NCBI GenBank assembly: GCA_964036155.1
Contig: OZ038423.1
Location: forward strand, 57,303,249-57,367,248
Length of the DNA stretch: 64,000 nucleotides
Source: Diploscapter coronatus
Taxonomy: Eukaryota > Nematoda > Chromadorea > Rhabditida > Rhabditidae
Reading direction: 5' to 3'
Shown here: piece by piece, positions 23,201 through 34,945 of the stretch
Position numbering within the stretch: position 1 is the stretch's first letter
Layout of the letters: each line of letters begins with the position of its first letter
Made by a program: the position numbers and the translations under genes
Notes under the pieces: model-generated
The model's database searches: none
What the model saw: the letters and a program-made list of their open reading frames with translations, nothing else
Told to the model about the DNA's origin: nothing

Positions 23201-26200
23201 ATCATTCATACTTTTTGATCAGTCACAAAATTCGCTTCTAACTTTCATCAATCCAGGCCTAAGAAAACAGACACACTGAAATTCGATTTAGCATATCCAT
23301 TATCCAAAAAGCTACCGTAATCCCAAGTCCAATCGATTTCTCTCAAATTCTGCTTCTCTTCGTCTCCACCATCCTAATTGTCTACCGCCTGCACTTTTTC
23401 TCTCTTACACCACCATCGGTGTGAAGACTGATTGTTCGTCTGTGTCGCAACGTGCTTCTTCCTCTAACATATGAATTTTTCTCTGCACCTCTAATAACTC
23501 TGCCATTCTCTCTATCTCTAGCAGATCCGTCTTTTTCTCCGCACCTCTTAACCACAACCAACTGCTCGTCTCACTATTTCTCTCTGATCTCTTTCTCTGG
23601 CTAATGGATTTGCATAATCTTTACTGAATAAACGAAAAGTTGACCATACTACTATTTAATAGTCTGCATTGCCAAATTAAAATTATATCATGATCAAACG
23701 ATCAAAAAAATTATCAGTGATATCGAAAATTTTACACGAAAAGTGATCAAACTGCACTTCAACTTCAAAGTTCACTCTAATCCAGTAAAAATGAGAAAAA
23801 ATCATACAAACTCAAAGTTGCAATCTATCAATGTTATCCTCTTCTTCTACCCTTTGACTCCTCTGATAACCCTCTGTCATAAATCTGCTGGTCATATATT
23901 TTCAGCGCCAACCGCAAAGGCGCCCTTCGCCCCTCTGTTTGGGAGTCGGCTCACCGATATCTCCTCTAAACTTTATCTCCTGTTATTTTTCTGCTTCTCT
24001 AATCCATCACGTATCGCTCAACTTGAAAGGATCATCCGCGCGCGCTCCAATCCAATGACAAAATGTGTCACTACAAGAGGACAACCACAGACAGACACAG
24101 CGTGTTGAGTGATAGTGACAGATAAATCCGGGGACAAGATATACAAGCAGATAAAGATAGAGAAGAAATACTATCAGAGCAAAACCTTTTCTCAACAAAA
24201 CTAATCCAAAGTTATAGTTACGATTCAAATTCTTAAACTCTTCCCACTATCTGATTTACACGATGTAAAGTTTACCTCAAACTAATTACAGTAATCCAAA
24301 GTTTACCTTTTTTAATTTTCAGGCTCGAAATCCGGTGAATCGAAACGAACCCGACAAACCTATTCTCGCCACCAGACGCTCGAATTGGAAAAGGAATTCC
24401 ACTACAACAAGTACCTGACGAGGAAGCGAAGGCAGGAAATCTCGGAAAGTTTGGGACTCACGGAACGGCAGGTTGGTGTTTTTCTCGTAAAATTGAAAAT
24501 TCGATATTTTATCAAACTTTGATAATTTTGAGATAAATGAATCTCAAAAATTCTAAGATTATGTCATTTTTAAATTCAAACGAATTTTTTGTCGGCATTT
24601 TTCAAACGCATTCTCGAGCCAGCTCTCACTTTTTGAAAATCAAAAGAGCCGCTTTCAAAGGCGAATTCGATATTTTCACAAGTGGCGCAAAAATTGGAGC
24701 GTCGCATCTCGAAAGCAGCGGATTTCGTTCATAAATTTCGCCTTATTTTGAAAGACGAGACAATGGAGATCCCACACTTCACACATCTGTTGTCAGCTCG
24801 AAATGAGGCAAAATGGCGGCGCCTTTTTGGGACTTTGGAAATTTACTTTTTATCTAAAAATACAAAAAAAAACGTAGGAAAAAGAATAAATTGATTTTGA
24901 ATTTAAAAATATTCATCAGCGTAAATCTAGAATCCATTTTGTGACTTTAAAACTTACTTTTCATGTAAACAAAACCATGGCAAATTAAAGAGAAACTCAG
25001 CATTTTGGTCAATTATCTAAATTTGACAAGATTTCTTTGTCATGTTTCATCGAAAATAAAAAAAGAACAGGGAAAAGAGAATTTAATCATTTTTACTTGA
25101 TACCAAAATTTTCATTCGAAAAGCTAGATTATTCCCAAATTATTCAGCCCAGTCACAGGCAGTTTTTATAAGCTTCTCTTGCGGTCTCTCCAAACCCAGC
25201 GTCATTTCAATTGTCTCTATGCGCAATTTTGCGACGATCCCGTGAAATATTGCCTGCGAAAAATGCGCGCTCGGTTTGACGATGAAATTGCGGGTCTGGT
25301 GTCAAAATGATGCAGCAGATCGTGTGTCCCAAAATGGGAATTGGGAAATATGGGGAAAAATTTCTAGTTTTGGTATACTTTTTCTAAAATTAAAAACGTG
25401 GTAGTTTTCAGTTTTTCCGCTTCAATTCAACGGCCGTAAATTTTTTATTCTTCTGAAATTTATCGACTTCATAAAATCGCCACATGAATCATGGTTTCAA
25501 TACCGTAATCATGGTGTCCCTCTATGAGTTAAAGAAACGTTTCAATAGAAGAAACTCCAGAGAAAACGAAAAAGTGAAATGGTACGAGAGAAAAGAAAAA
25601 AGGAGGTTAGATCAAAGGAAATCGAAGTGAAGACAGCCTGTATCGCGCTGCACGACTTCGGGCAGGTTTCGGTGAATTTTGGGAAATACTATGCGAAATT
25701 AAGAGCCGCAAAGAAAGTTCAATGAAAGTGAGAAATATTAGGAAAATTTTAGAGACGAAAAGAAATGTGTAACTCCACGAAAGTCTTTGTTTCTGCATTC
25801 AGTCACTATTTCGACCACTTTTCACACCTACACCTTGAGACTTACCTTTTGCTGCGTTTTGACGTGATTTACAAGATGCAAAAAGCGAGTTCCAACGACG
25901 TAAAAACTAGCGAATTTTGGTGGCAAAAAGTGGGAGAAAAAAATTGGAAATTTTATAAATCGAGAATTTTTCTAGATTAATAAAAAAATTCTAGATATTT
26001 TCAAGATCCTTTTAAGTCTAGGACTTGAAAATAAAACTATGTAAAACTTGATGAAATTCCTGCTGTAAGGCTCAGAATAATTGACAAAATTAAGGTGAAG
26101 ATCTGGTTCCAAAATAGGAGAATGAAGTCGAAGAAGGAGACCAAAGGCGACTCGAACGGTACCGGACTCGGAAACGAAAGTGACGATAGTTGCAATGACG

Positions 26201-26211
26201 ACAAAAAATGA
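20210..26211 (+). CDS. mab-5: Hox homeodomain transcription factor, MAB-5-like
   Basis: Five exons, 20210-20303, 20436-20562, 20689-20789, 24323-24471 and 26095-26211, give 195 residues. The N-terminal start MSMYPGW is the first ATG after a TTTTTCAG site likely used for trans-splicing. The Hox hexapeptide (PVFPWMKM, about residue 100) sits at the end of exon 3 and would contact the Exd/Pbx-type cofactor. The homeodomain (about 114-173) begins [20 protein letters not shown], continues [20 protein letters not shown] and ends [16 protein letters not shown]50 and N51 are present. Closest to C. elegans MAB-5 in memory ([14 protein letters not shown]). MAB-5 patterns the posterior body and steers neuroblast migration. 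The homeodomain is split by a 1.6-kb intron between Q44 and V45. In RRMKSKK the residue usually His is Ser. The tail is acidic ([12 protein letters not shown]). Confidence 0.93.
20790..24322 (+). promoter_or_regulatory. 3.5-kb mab-5 intron 3
   Basis: Separates the hexapeptide exon from the homeodomain exon. Ends with TTAATTTTCAG. Unusually long against introns of about 40-400 nt elsewhere in the window, so it may hold Hox enhancers. It contains pyrimidine-rich stretches (about 23320-23600) and, on the minus strand, a 135-codon open frame at 22502-22909 with no recognisable domain. Confidence 0.5.
24472..26094 (+). promoter_or_regulatory. 1.6-kb mab-5 intron 4, within the homeodomain
   Basis: Runs from CAG|GTTGGT to ATTAAG|GTGAAG. 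No nested gene supported. Short open frames here lack splice sites and family likeness. Confidence 0.55.
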
Positions 26212-26828
26212 TTTTTGGCTTTTATGCCTAATTTTCTGAGAAATTTCAGGCTTGATCATAAAGATTTCCATTGTTTGATGATTTTTGAATGAAGATCAAG
26301 CCTGAAGTCCGATATTTTTGCTTCTAATCTTCATCTTACAATTAGGAGAATATTTCTGCGGTTTGTATTTGAACAAAATCAAAATTAAGTATAGGAACGA
26401 TCCATGAAATGAAGATGCATTTATATCGCAAGTAAGACGGGTTTTCTTCGAGAATTTCTTATTTTTGCTAGAGCTCTATTTTAGTTGAATCGCAAAATAA
26501 AAATGAAGAAAGTTTATTTTGCGATCCAATAATTTATACCATCTAAATTTATGCATAGTTGAATTGTTTTAACGTTCACGATCTCCATTGGTTTATCCAA
26601 ATGTTTGATGATTTACACAGTGTATGAAATGTATTCTAGAATTGTCCTACAGACGTAGTTACTGTAACTATTCCTGCATTTTTATCGATTTTTCTTTGAA
26701 TTTGCTGTCATTTTCTTGCCGAATGCACCAGTGCTTTTAGTCAAAGTCGAATATAATGTCATTTTTGTGCAGTTGATTTACATTCGAAACTTTAATGAAT
26801 TTTGTTTGCAAAACTTTAATTACGAAGA

Positions 26829-26834
26829 AATAAA
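26829..26834 (+). terminator. candidate mab-5 poly(A) signal
   Basis: AATAAA in an AT-rich 3' flank, 618 nt after the stop codon. A long 3' UTR would be needed; no better signal was seen closer. Confidence 0.35.
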
Positions 26835-28687
26835 GATTTGTGAGATTTTTTACCTATGAATTACAATTTTTCGGATTTCTGCAAAGTGGAGCATGGCTCT
26901 ATCTACTATCGAACAAGTGTCATACGAGTTCAATCTGATATTTTGACATCGCTCTGCATCCTTGCAGATTCACATCTACCGCCAGTCGGTCGGTCGTAAA
27001 TGTTTCACTTTCTTTTCCTCTTGAAGTTCCGTACTATTTCACTATTCTCTAATTCTTTCCCCCTTGTTTTATCACTCTCTGCGCTTGTAAATCATTCCGG
27101 TTCGGCTCTGGACCTTCTTATTTTGCCTATCTTCATTTTCTGACTCTTTCGACCCTCTTTCATTTCTATTATGTCTCGCTTTTCACACCAAAGTGTCAAA
27201 TCATAACATCGCAAATGCGAATAAAATTGCAAACATGAAACTCGACAGTGGGAAAATTAATAAACTTTACAAAATAAGGTCTGAAAATTTTTAGGTGTCG
27301 ATTTGGAAAATTTCTCAACTCGGTTAAATCGGAACTGGTGAGTTATACAGGGGGCTGCAAAATTTCAGCAATTTTCCCAATATTTCTCCATTTTCCTCTG
27401 ACATTTCTCAAATTTGTTTCGATTTGAATTTTTGAAGACGACCTTCCTGATTTGAAACCTTTTTGAATCTCCCTTTCTCTACTCAACTCCCTTCTCTTCT
27501 CTATCGCATAAACCCAGTACCATGTTTAGAGCATAAATAGGGTCCCTGAATGGATATGCCAAAGCACGTTTGAAGTAATTTTTTAATAGAAAGGTAAATT
27601 TGGCTGTAAATAAGATTTATGTGAAAAAATAAATAGAAATTTTTTTAAAAAATCACCCAGAATGATCACATTTTCGCAAACGTAATATCGTTTGTGCTTT
27701 TCTGTGCTTGAATAATTCGGGATGGTTTTTGGCACAGAACTATTTTATAAGGGTTTTATCATCGATCTAGATAGGGGTTTTTCAGAGAATTTTGGTTTGA
27801 CGAGTACTTTCTTCCCAAATTTTTAGCTTCAAACTACTACGCTTCTACCAAAATGCATTTTTGCAAAAGGACGAAGCTTGGGGACCCAGAATTTATTATT
27901 AGTTTTTTTAGAAACTGGTATATTTGTTCTCTTACCAAGAATATATCGCTCTTGAAAACTTTGATATTTTCCCCTAATCTCGGTGAAACTTCATTCCTAC
28001 CAAAGTAAAGCCCAATGTGTACACGATTGCCTTATCTGAGTAGGTCTTTGAAATTCCATGTATTTATTTTTATCTGAAGATAGGCATTGTTGCTCTTTTG
28101 TCCTAATAAGTTTGATTAAAATTTGAAAATTTTCCGATTATCGCACTTTTCATTGAATTAGAGTACCAGAAGGTTGAGTAGAAAGATTGCTTGAAGTGAT
28201 CTCAGCTTGGCAAAATCTCACTCTTTACTCACGAAGTATTGTCATTCCTTCTAGCCAAACTCAACCTCGGTCCTGTCAAAAATAATAGGAATTCCCTATT
28301 GTTATCGAATGCATGGTGTTTGATCAGAAAGCTACAAAGTGGGTTTTGAATATCTCAGATAGCATGGCCTTCCTATCTCTCAGCGCTGGAGAAGAGTCTT
28401 TCATCGACTAAATCAAAGTTCACTTATAACCCTGGGATGCCATACAAAATGGACTTTTGATATGTTAGACAGTATTGCTCCCCTATTCTTGGTCATAGGG
28501 AGAAGGGTTTTCTATCTCTCTCTCGAAAATCCAATTCCATTTCGAGCTCTCACACAGTGCATCGTCGAGAGTCATGACCCTGTCACTCATCAGGCCTCTT
28601 CATTATATCCCACCTTTTGAATTACAATGTTCGATTGATAGCGAGTGTGAGTGGATCCGCCCCCTCACAAGAGCCCAGACCACTTAC
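26835..28687. other. intergenic region between mab-5 and the first lectin
   Basis: No gene supported on either strand. A short motif family (ATTTTCGCAAACG followed by CGTTTGTGC, a small hairpin) occurs at about 27672-27707 and again near 31110-31142. Confidence 0.4.
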
Positions 28688-28694
28688 TATAAAA
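28688..28694 (+). promoter_or_regulatory. TATA box of the first C-type lectin gene
   Basis: TATAAAA followed by AGGCACC, 90 nt upstream of the start codon. Confidence 0.55.
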
Positions 28695-28777
28695 AGGCAC
28701 CACCGCCAAGAACCGCTCATTTGGCTCTTCTAGCTGGAGCTTTATTCCTCATTCTACATTCCCCACCTATACTCGCT

Positions 28778-30715
28778 ATGATCAAGTCGAGGTAGGTTTG
28801 CAAATTTGAGCTTTTTCCAAAATGTTCTAATCTGAAAAAAAAATCGTCTCTTTTTCGCTTCAGACAGTTCTTATGCATTGATCTTCAAATTTCTGAGATT
28901 CTTCTCTCGAGTTACAACTCCATTGGGTTCTCTCAATTATTTTCATCGTTGATAAAAAATCAGATTTCCCTAAGCCAGCATCTGAAATCTAATCTAAATT
29001 TTTCCAGTATCGCCATCGCAACACTGTTCGCTGTCACTGTGATCGAGCCGCGTTGCATCGAAGTGGCCGATGACTACGTGGAGAGTTCGGGCTGGGAGCC
29101 GCCTCGCTTTATCAACTGGGGATGTCCCAACATGACTGGCACTGACTGCGGAGAAAAAGTCCCTGATGCTATCCAGGTCGGTTGACTTCAGTTTTTCATT
29201 AAAAGCTGTGCATTTTCTTCATTATTGCGCCGAGAAAGACATTCTGACACACAAAAATCATTGGAAAACAGTACGAAAAGTACAAAGACCAAAATTCTCT
29301 ATCTGACCTGAGCCTTAGGGTGCTATTCCCTGATGGAACTTCAATGCTACTAGTCCAGTGACAAACTCAATAACTCTCGGAGAATTTCAGAAGAGCGACT
29401 GCCCGTGCCCCGATGGCTGGCTGCACTACGAGGACTCGTGCTACCGTCTCGAGCACGACCTCCTCAACATGGCCAATGCGCACAAGAGCTGCAAGGAGTG
29501 CGACGCCACGCTCTTCGTGCCCAACTCACAGGCTGAATTGGTTAGAGCTTCTATATTTTTAAAGAGCTTAGGGTTCTGATGACTTGATAAAAAAGATTCC
29601 AATTGATCAGGGACGCTTCTCTTTCTCATGTCTCGAGATCTTGTTGATAATCCTAATTTTAAAGTTGTGAAATTGATTTAAGAAAATCCTCATTAATTCC
29701 ATTTCAGAACTACATGAACCGCCGCATGACCAAGGGCATGTTCCACTGGATCGGTCTGGCCAAGTTCAACGAGCAGCAGCAACCCCAGTGGCAGGCTGTC
29801 GGTAAGTGAATTGTATGGGCAATCTGGGTTTCTCGTGACGGCTCAACGAAATAGTATAAAGGCAAGAAAGCATTCCATCCTACAATCTCTACCTTCTCCT
29901 ATTCCTACGTACTATTTCGTTGGGTCGCAAAGTCGCGAAGAATCCATATAGCCATTTTATGCCACCTGAAATCGTGATATGAAAATCCAATAGGGAAAAG
30001 ATTAGGCCATGCCACGATGCTTCCATAATTTCTATTTTCATCGAGATCGAACCCAACCATTTCGACTTTCAGGTGGCATGCCCGTGACCGAACTGCCCTG
30101 GCTGATCAAGGACCACGCCGCGGAGCCCAACTGGAACGGATGGTCGAACTATGGAAAATGCGGTGCCTACTACCCTGGCGTCTCTCAGGTAATGATCACT
30201 TTACGATCAATGAGAAGAATAGGGGTGAATATTTTATTCTGGCATTCATTCACTTTTTTGAACTACATTAGTGGTGTAAGAAAATTTAGAGTAGCACCAC
30301 GAGACTTTTCTTTCAATAAACCTGATATTTTTGATGGATAATCAGATCTAGGGAGGACGATCATCATAAATCCTTTGCGACCTATCCCCCCTATAGTTTA
30401 TTCTTGTCTGGCAAAAATGCTCTCTGGGTCTGTAGATAATCGAAAAAAAATTCGTAACATCGTGCAACTTGCAAAATAACATGATAAAAATGATCTATAC
30501 CCCACTCTACTATATCATAGGCTATATTATTTCATATGCTACGATACTAAAACTTTTAAAATTTTCATTTGGTAGAAGTTGATGAATTTGATTTTCAGAA
30601 CGACACCAAAGGCTACAACTACTACTACAGCTGCGATCTGATGTTCTACTCGGTGTGCGAGCGCAACGCCACGCTCAACAATCTCATGAACCAGAACAGC
30701 GCCGTCCTCTACTGA
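28778..30715 (+). CDS. secreted C-type lectin domain protein (clec)
   Basis: Six exons, 28778-28791, 29008-29176, 29391-29540, 29708-29801, 30073-30188 and 30599-30715, give 219 residues. A signal peptide (MIKSSIAIATLFAVTVIEP) is split by intron 1. A Cys-containing linker (WGCPNMTGTDC) precedes one CTLD from about residue 64: CPDGWLHYEDSCY, then the fold motif FHWIGLAKF, and a final pair of Cys (YYSCDLMFYSVCE). An EPN motif (AAEPNWNGW), typical of mannose-type Ca binding, is present, but the partner WND motif before the penultimate Cys is replaced by aromatic residues (NYYYSC), so sugar binding is uncertain. Exons are GC-rich against their introns. Extracellular. Nematode clec genes are often linked to innate immunity; that is family knowledge, not shown here. 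Confidence 0.9.
29843..29922. repeat. short inverted repeat in lectin intron 4
   Basis: CAACGAAATAGTA (29843-29855) faces TACTATTTCGTTG (29910-29922), a perfect 13-bp stem with a 54-nt loop; likely a MITE remnant. Confidence 0.5.
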
Positions 30716-30844
30716 TTCCCCATTATTTCTTCAGTGAACTTTCGAGTAAAGTCCGATTTTTTCCTTTAAATGGGTATTCTTTGCTTGATGATCTAATCCC
30801 GCTGTTGAGTTTTAAAGATTTTCGGTTTAAAATAAATCTTTCGA

Positions 30845-30850
30845 AATAAA
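30845..30850 (+). terminator. poly(A) signal of the first lectin gene
   Basis: AATAAA, 130 nt after the stop codon. Confidence 0.55.
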
Positions 30851-31951
30851 GAAATGTTGAAATTTTCTCAAATATTTAGTTCAGCATGCGTAATATTTCG
30901 ATTGTTTATAGTAGGTCAATTCTGAACATATTCTGAAAGTCTAGCGACGTTTGAAAGTGTTGTCATAGTTTTCGCATGAGTTCTAAAAATCGTCATTTTC
31001 ATATTGTCTATATCCTCTTGATGATAAAACTTTTTCATAAATTTTTAATAGGCAGAAAATAAGACAAAATTTTCGACCAAAAGCCCCAAAAATCCATCAC
31101 CCAAAATGAATACATTTTCGCAAACGAATTTATGTTTGTGCGGGTATTTTAGCTAGAGAGCACAAGGCTCCGCCCTCCCTGCAAATGCATGGCATGTAAC
31201 AAAAAGTGGTAGTTAAGCAGGAACTCCCGTTCCTCTTTTCACTAGATACAGTTGCTGGTCATTTTATTTTCTTCTAATTTACTCGGCTACTAGTCAGTAA
31301 ATTTCTGGCGTTCGGAGGACTATACAATTCGACCCTCCTCTTTCACGTGGTAATATTGATTGTTTTTTTGATAAAGCAATTAAGAATGTGGTATTTTATA
31401 AATGTTGTTAATTTGAAACAAAATCTTTCTTCGCCGGAGAAAGATATTGTCAAAAAAGTAAGAGAAGTCACGATTTTGAATAGGCCTTTATTGCGGGAAA
31501 AGAGCGGGCTCGTTAGAATGCCTGACTTTTAAACATCAATTTTCGATGATTAGTTTGCAAAAATAAAATCATTAAAATTTTAGAATAATTACTAGAGCTT
31601 TCTCGCTCGTCGTTCTAGCGCCACCCTTCTGCTGGCTGTTAGAATTTCAATTACTTCTACTAAATATTTGTCTCAAATAAACTAAGTTCGATATTATTCG
31701 TTGATTAGAATGAGCCATTTATCTTGATATTATTACTTTTAAAAAGCGCTGTGAAGATTATTCAAAATTTCGAGTTAAGTTTGGAAATTGAGATGAGAAT
31801 GAAGATTGATTGGAATAAGCTCGCATGAACTAGTTTTTCAATATGAAATCTCTTATTTACTTCATTTGTAAAATCGTTTAGAAAAAAAACAGTCAAATCA
31901 CAAAATTGTCTTCAAAGTCATTCAAAAACTCAGTTTACTTGCCTATGTTTA

Positions 31952-32128
31952 GAGACGCCAAATAAATTTTCGGAATTGATAATAATAAGATAATTTTATG
32001 CCAGCATGATTGGTAGTATTTACCGGAGCAAAATGCTCTTTAGATATTTAAAAATAGTTCAGTGAGTGAATTTCATTATTCAACTTCGACTCATTGTGGG
32101 CTGTTGCACCTCTCTTCGTAACTTATTG
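31952..32128. repeat. dispersed repeat, copy B (internal deletion)
   Basis: Begins AGAGACGCCAAATAAATTTT and follows copy A through the AATGCTNTTTAGAT block, then jumps to the block around TTCA-TTATTCAACTTCG, missing about 110 nt present in copy A. Confidence 0.5.
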
Positions 32129-32497
32129 TCAGAGAATTAGGTCTTATTGAGAATGCCTTTCTCCTGTGTCCGGTGAAGTGACCAAAAGCTTGAGTGAATT
32201 CGAGTGTTGATGTTAGTTGTGGGATGCTGTCTGTTTTATTTTGATTGCTAGAACGCTTGAATCTTAACACTTTATTCCAGGGTAACCAGCACGTAAGTTG
32301 GACCCAAGGACAAACCAGAAAGAATAATAAGAATGAGGAACGACAAAGTGAAAAGCTGAGGGGAATTAGGCCCCGTCCCAAGTCAGAAAAGAGAGGAAGC
32401 AAGAATGAAAGAGAATTGTCCCGCTCCCAAATTCGTCATTCGAGTGGGGGAATTGAAAAATTTAAATTTAAATATAATTAAATTTGAGAGCCGGTGC

Positions 32498-33480
32498 CTA
32501 GACACTGGAGCAACAAATGTCGACAGGAGTGTAACAAGTAAAGCCGCTCCGACATTGGCCGTTTTGGCATGGACCATCTCGTTGCTCTTGAGGACAGACT
32601 CCCGGAACTGAAATTGACACCAATTTAATGTAGAATTAGAAATTTATTTTTTCAAAATAATAATAATCTTAGTTTTACTTACCGCATTGTAGATCAACGC
32701 ACATCCCTGATGGGTTATTCTCAGGAACGAAAACGTAAGCATATCCGGCTGGACAAAGTCCGTCGATGGCTGCCCCAAGTTGGCAGTCCAGATTCCTATA
32801 ATCGAAGCCCTGGATTGGGCAACAGTTTACTCCAGCTGCATCGCAAGCATAACCGGGCTAAATTTTGAATGTCTTAATTTAGAAATGATCCTCATCTATT
32901 TTATGAGAAAAATATTCAAAAAGTATAGAGGCGCCAAATGGGCCAGAAAAAGCGATCGAAAATTTTCAACGCATAATTCGAATGCTAATTTTTGCATTTC
33001 CAAATATATATGCTCAGCTCACCACGCATACACCATCGGTGGGGCATGGACCATCGGCTTGTTCCGGAACTTCGCAAATACCCTAAAATACCTGGTTTAA
33101 TATATGATAATGTTGTTCCTGAAATTGTAGCAGCTTGTAGATAGAATATGATCGCTTACAAGAGGGTTAGAGGCATTTCTTCCGGCACAGCAGACACCAT
33201 TCTGAAGAGATGTGCCAGTTGAGCAGACGCCACCAATTGCCGGTGTTCCAGCCTGACCATTAGGACATGCAATCGAGCAGCACACGCCGTTAAAGTAGAA
33301 TCCTCCATTGTAGCAGGTCGTTCCATAGGCCGGCGTCACGATCATTCCCTGAGGACACGCAGAAGGCGCGGGCGTCTGAAAATGCGTTTTTTTGGGAAAT
33401 CTTAACTGTAGGGTAACCTGTTGTCCATACTGAGCAGAAACGCTAAGAGCAAGGGCGAGAACAAAGACGGCGACGAACAT
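32498..33480 (-). CDS. secreted cysteine-rich protein with lustrin-like modules
   Basis: Five exons, 33418-33480, 33160-33375, 33023-33082, 32683-32857 and 32498-32607, give 207 residues. Signal peptide MFVAVFVLALALSVSA, then repeated modules of the form CPxG...G-x-CxxG..CC: GGFYFNGVCCSIACPNGQAG, SLQNGVCC, DGPCPTDGVCV, PGYACDAAGVNCC, GPCQNGQCRSGFTC and DICCSSV at the C-terminus. The spacing resembles the nematode lustrin-type cysteine-rich repeat. Role unknown; such proteins are extracellular, often cuticle- or defence-associated. Intron 1 (33376-33417, 42 nt) is in frame and stop-free, so it could be retained. Related by module to the gene at 34946-36531 on the same strand. Confidence 0.82.
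32927..33000. repeat. dispersed repeat, copy C (two ends joined)
   Basis: Lies in an intron of the cysteine-rich gene. AGAGGCGCCAAATG (the start of copy A) is followed almost at once by AACGCATAATTCGAATGCTAA, which matches the far end of copy A (near 16600). Confidence 0.5.
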
Positions 33481-33627
33481 TGTATTACCTGAAATATTAA
33501 GATTGATATTCAATATAGGAAATCTGGATCTTGGTTGATAGACCGAGAATAAAACGCGTTTCTCAAAATACCAAGAAATATCCAAATATCCTTGATAGAA
33601 TGATTTGTCATCGAATTAAAAGTTCCG

Positions 33628-33634
33628 TTTTATA
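33628..33634 (-). promoter_or_regulatory. possible TATA box of the cysteine-rich gene
   Basis: TATAAAA on the minus strand, 148 nt upstream of the ATG; the distance suggests a long or spliced 5' UTR. Confidence 0.35.
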
Positions 33635-34099
33635 GTACCTTGTCACGATCACGGATTAACATTTGGAAAGTTTATGGACTTCCTCCGCCCACTTTGCTTT
33701 GCACTCTCAAAATCAAACTGTCGTTCTGTGCGGTTTGGCATTTAGAGCTTGCGAGTCTTTTGTTTTATTAGTAGCTGAATTCAAAACGCCGGAAAATCAT
33801 GGAATGCAAACTTTGGGCGCTAAATTGACATTTGCAGATGATGTCACTCATAATAACTGAAGTTCAATAAAGACCAAACCGGATATTTAGTAAATGCGAC
33901 TGGACGATATCTTGACAGCTTGAGAAATTTCTTAAATAATTGAATACGTATTTTATTCTGCTGATTGAATAATCAAATGAATGTCTTACATTTTATCGAG
34001 TACACTCCATTTTCGTGAAGCTTATTCAGGCATTTTAGAAAATCAATATACGTCAACACAATAATGATCAGTATCGCAAATCATCTGTACAGTTGGTTG

Positions 34100-34352
34100 T
34101 TATTTTGACGCAGTGATCTGCCATTGGTCAAACTTGACAATTCTCATCATTTCCTGGAAATAATGAACACCTCTCGTGTTTATTCAGTCCAACTGATCGT
34201 ACAGTTCCTCAGTTTCTCCGCATGACGTATCGATTAACGTGCACATTAGTCGTCCGAATTAGATATCCCTAGTCCTGAAATACGAAAACAGCGAGAGCGA
34301 ACAGAGCTATAAAGATCGACGCCAGGATCTGGTGTGATGCCATTCGGCCCAT
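34100..34352 (-). CDS. possible short secreted peptide
   Basis: Exons 34284-34352 and 34100-34153 (phase 0) would encode 40 residues. The first 23 (GRMASHQILASIFIALFALA) have the form of a signal peptide or membrane helix; the second exon adds EMMRIVKFDQWQITASK and a stop. The donor (GTATTT) is weak and the acceptor (ATTTCCAG) good. Read without splicing, the frame stops after four more codons. It lies between two secreted cysteine-rich genes on the same strand. Could be a small effector-like or neuropeptide-like gene, or chance. Confidence 0.28.
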
Positions 34353-34763
34353 TTTAGTGGCGTGATAGACTTTAATCTAATTTGGATTTGGTTAGTGCGT
34401 AACTCACAGCAAGAGCCAGAAATGAATTTCAGAATTTCATACGAACATCTTCACATTTATCTAGCCCGCTTATCTGTATATTTTGACAAGTGCATAATAA
34501 ATTTTATCGATAACTTTCGAAAATGAATACTTCGGTTAGACGATGAGATTTTGATTTTTCTTTCCATGAAACTTGCAGGTCGTATTTGTACAGACGAATA
34601 CCCGATCGCCTGTTTTCGCAGGCCATATCGAAATAACGAGTGGGTGTCGATTTGTATGATTTTGTGTGATTTCAAGCGATTTTAAACGAGAATATGGTTC
34701 AGACGATTTTTTTCGTTCTTGACATTTCATTATTAGCAGGCGCATAAATATCAGGCTGATACG

Positions 34764-34815
34764 AGGGACGAGACGGAACTTCCGGTCTTTCAAATTTCAA
34801 TTCCGTCTCGTCCCT
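34764..34815. repeat. perfect 15-bp hairpin
   Basis: AGGGACGAGACGGAA (34764-34778) and its exact reverse complement (34801-34815) are separated by 22 nt. It lies downstream of the ShKT gene's stop (minus strand at 34946). Confidence 0.6.
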
Positions 34816-34945
34816 GATTTGAATGTTTATTGAGCAGTCTTTTATCTTCATTTTTTGAAATAACAAATCAACGACTAGACTTAAATCATTCTTTATTGTA
34901 CGAGTATTGGAAAAGAAATCAGGAATAATCTCTCCTTGTGATATT

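Larger units (their letters stand above)
30716..32497. other. intergenic region with repeat copy B
   Basis: Lectin 3' UTR, then spacer between convergent genes (lectin + and cysteine-rich gene -). Copy B of the dispersed repeat is at 31952-32128. A purine-rich plus-strand stretch at 32280-32470 gives long open frames on both strands but no protein likeness. Confidence 0.4.

Noticed and set aside
32091..32611. Overlapping open frames on both strands downstream of the cysteine-rich gene
   Set aside because: Due to a purine-rich tract and to the frame-shifted reading of the final exon (32498-32607), whose correct frame ends CYTPVDICCSSV.
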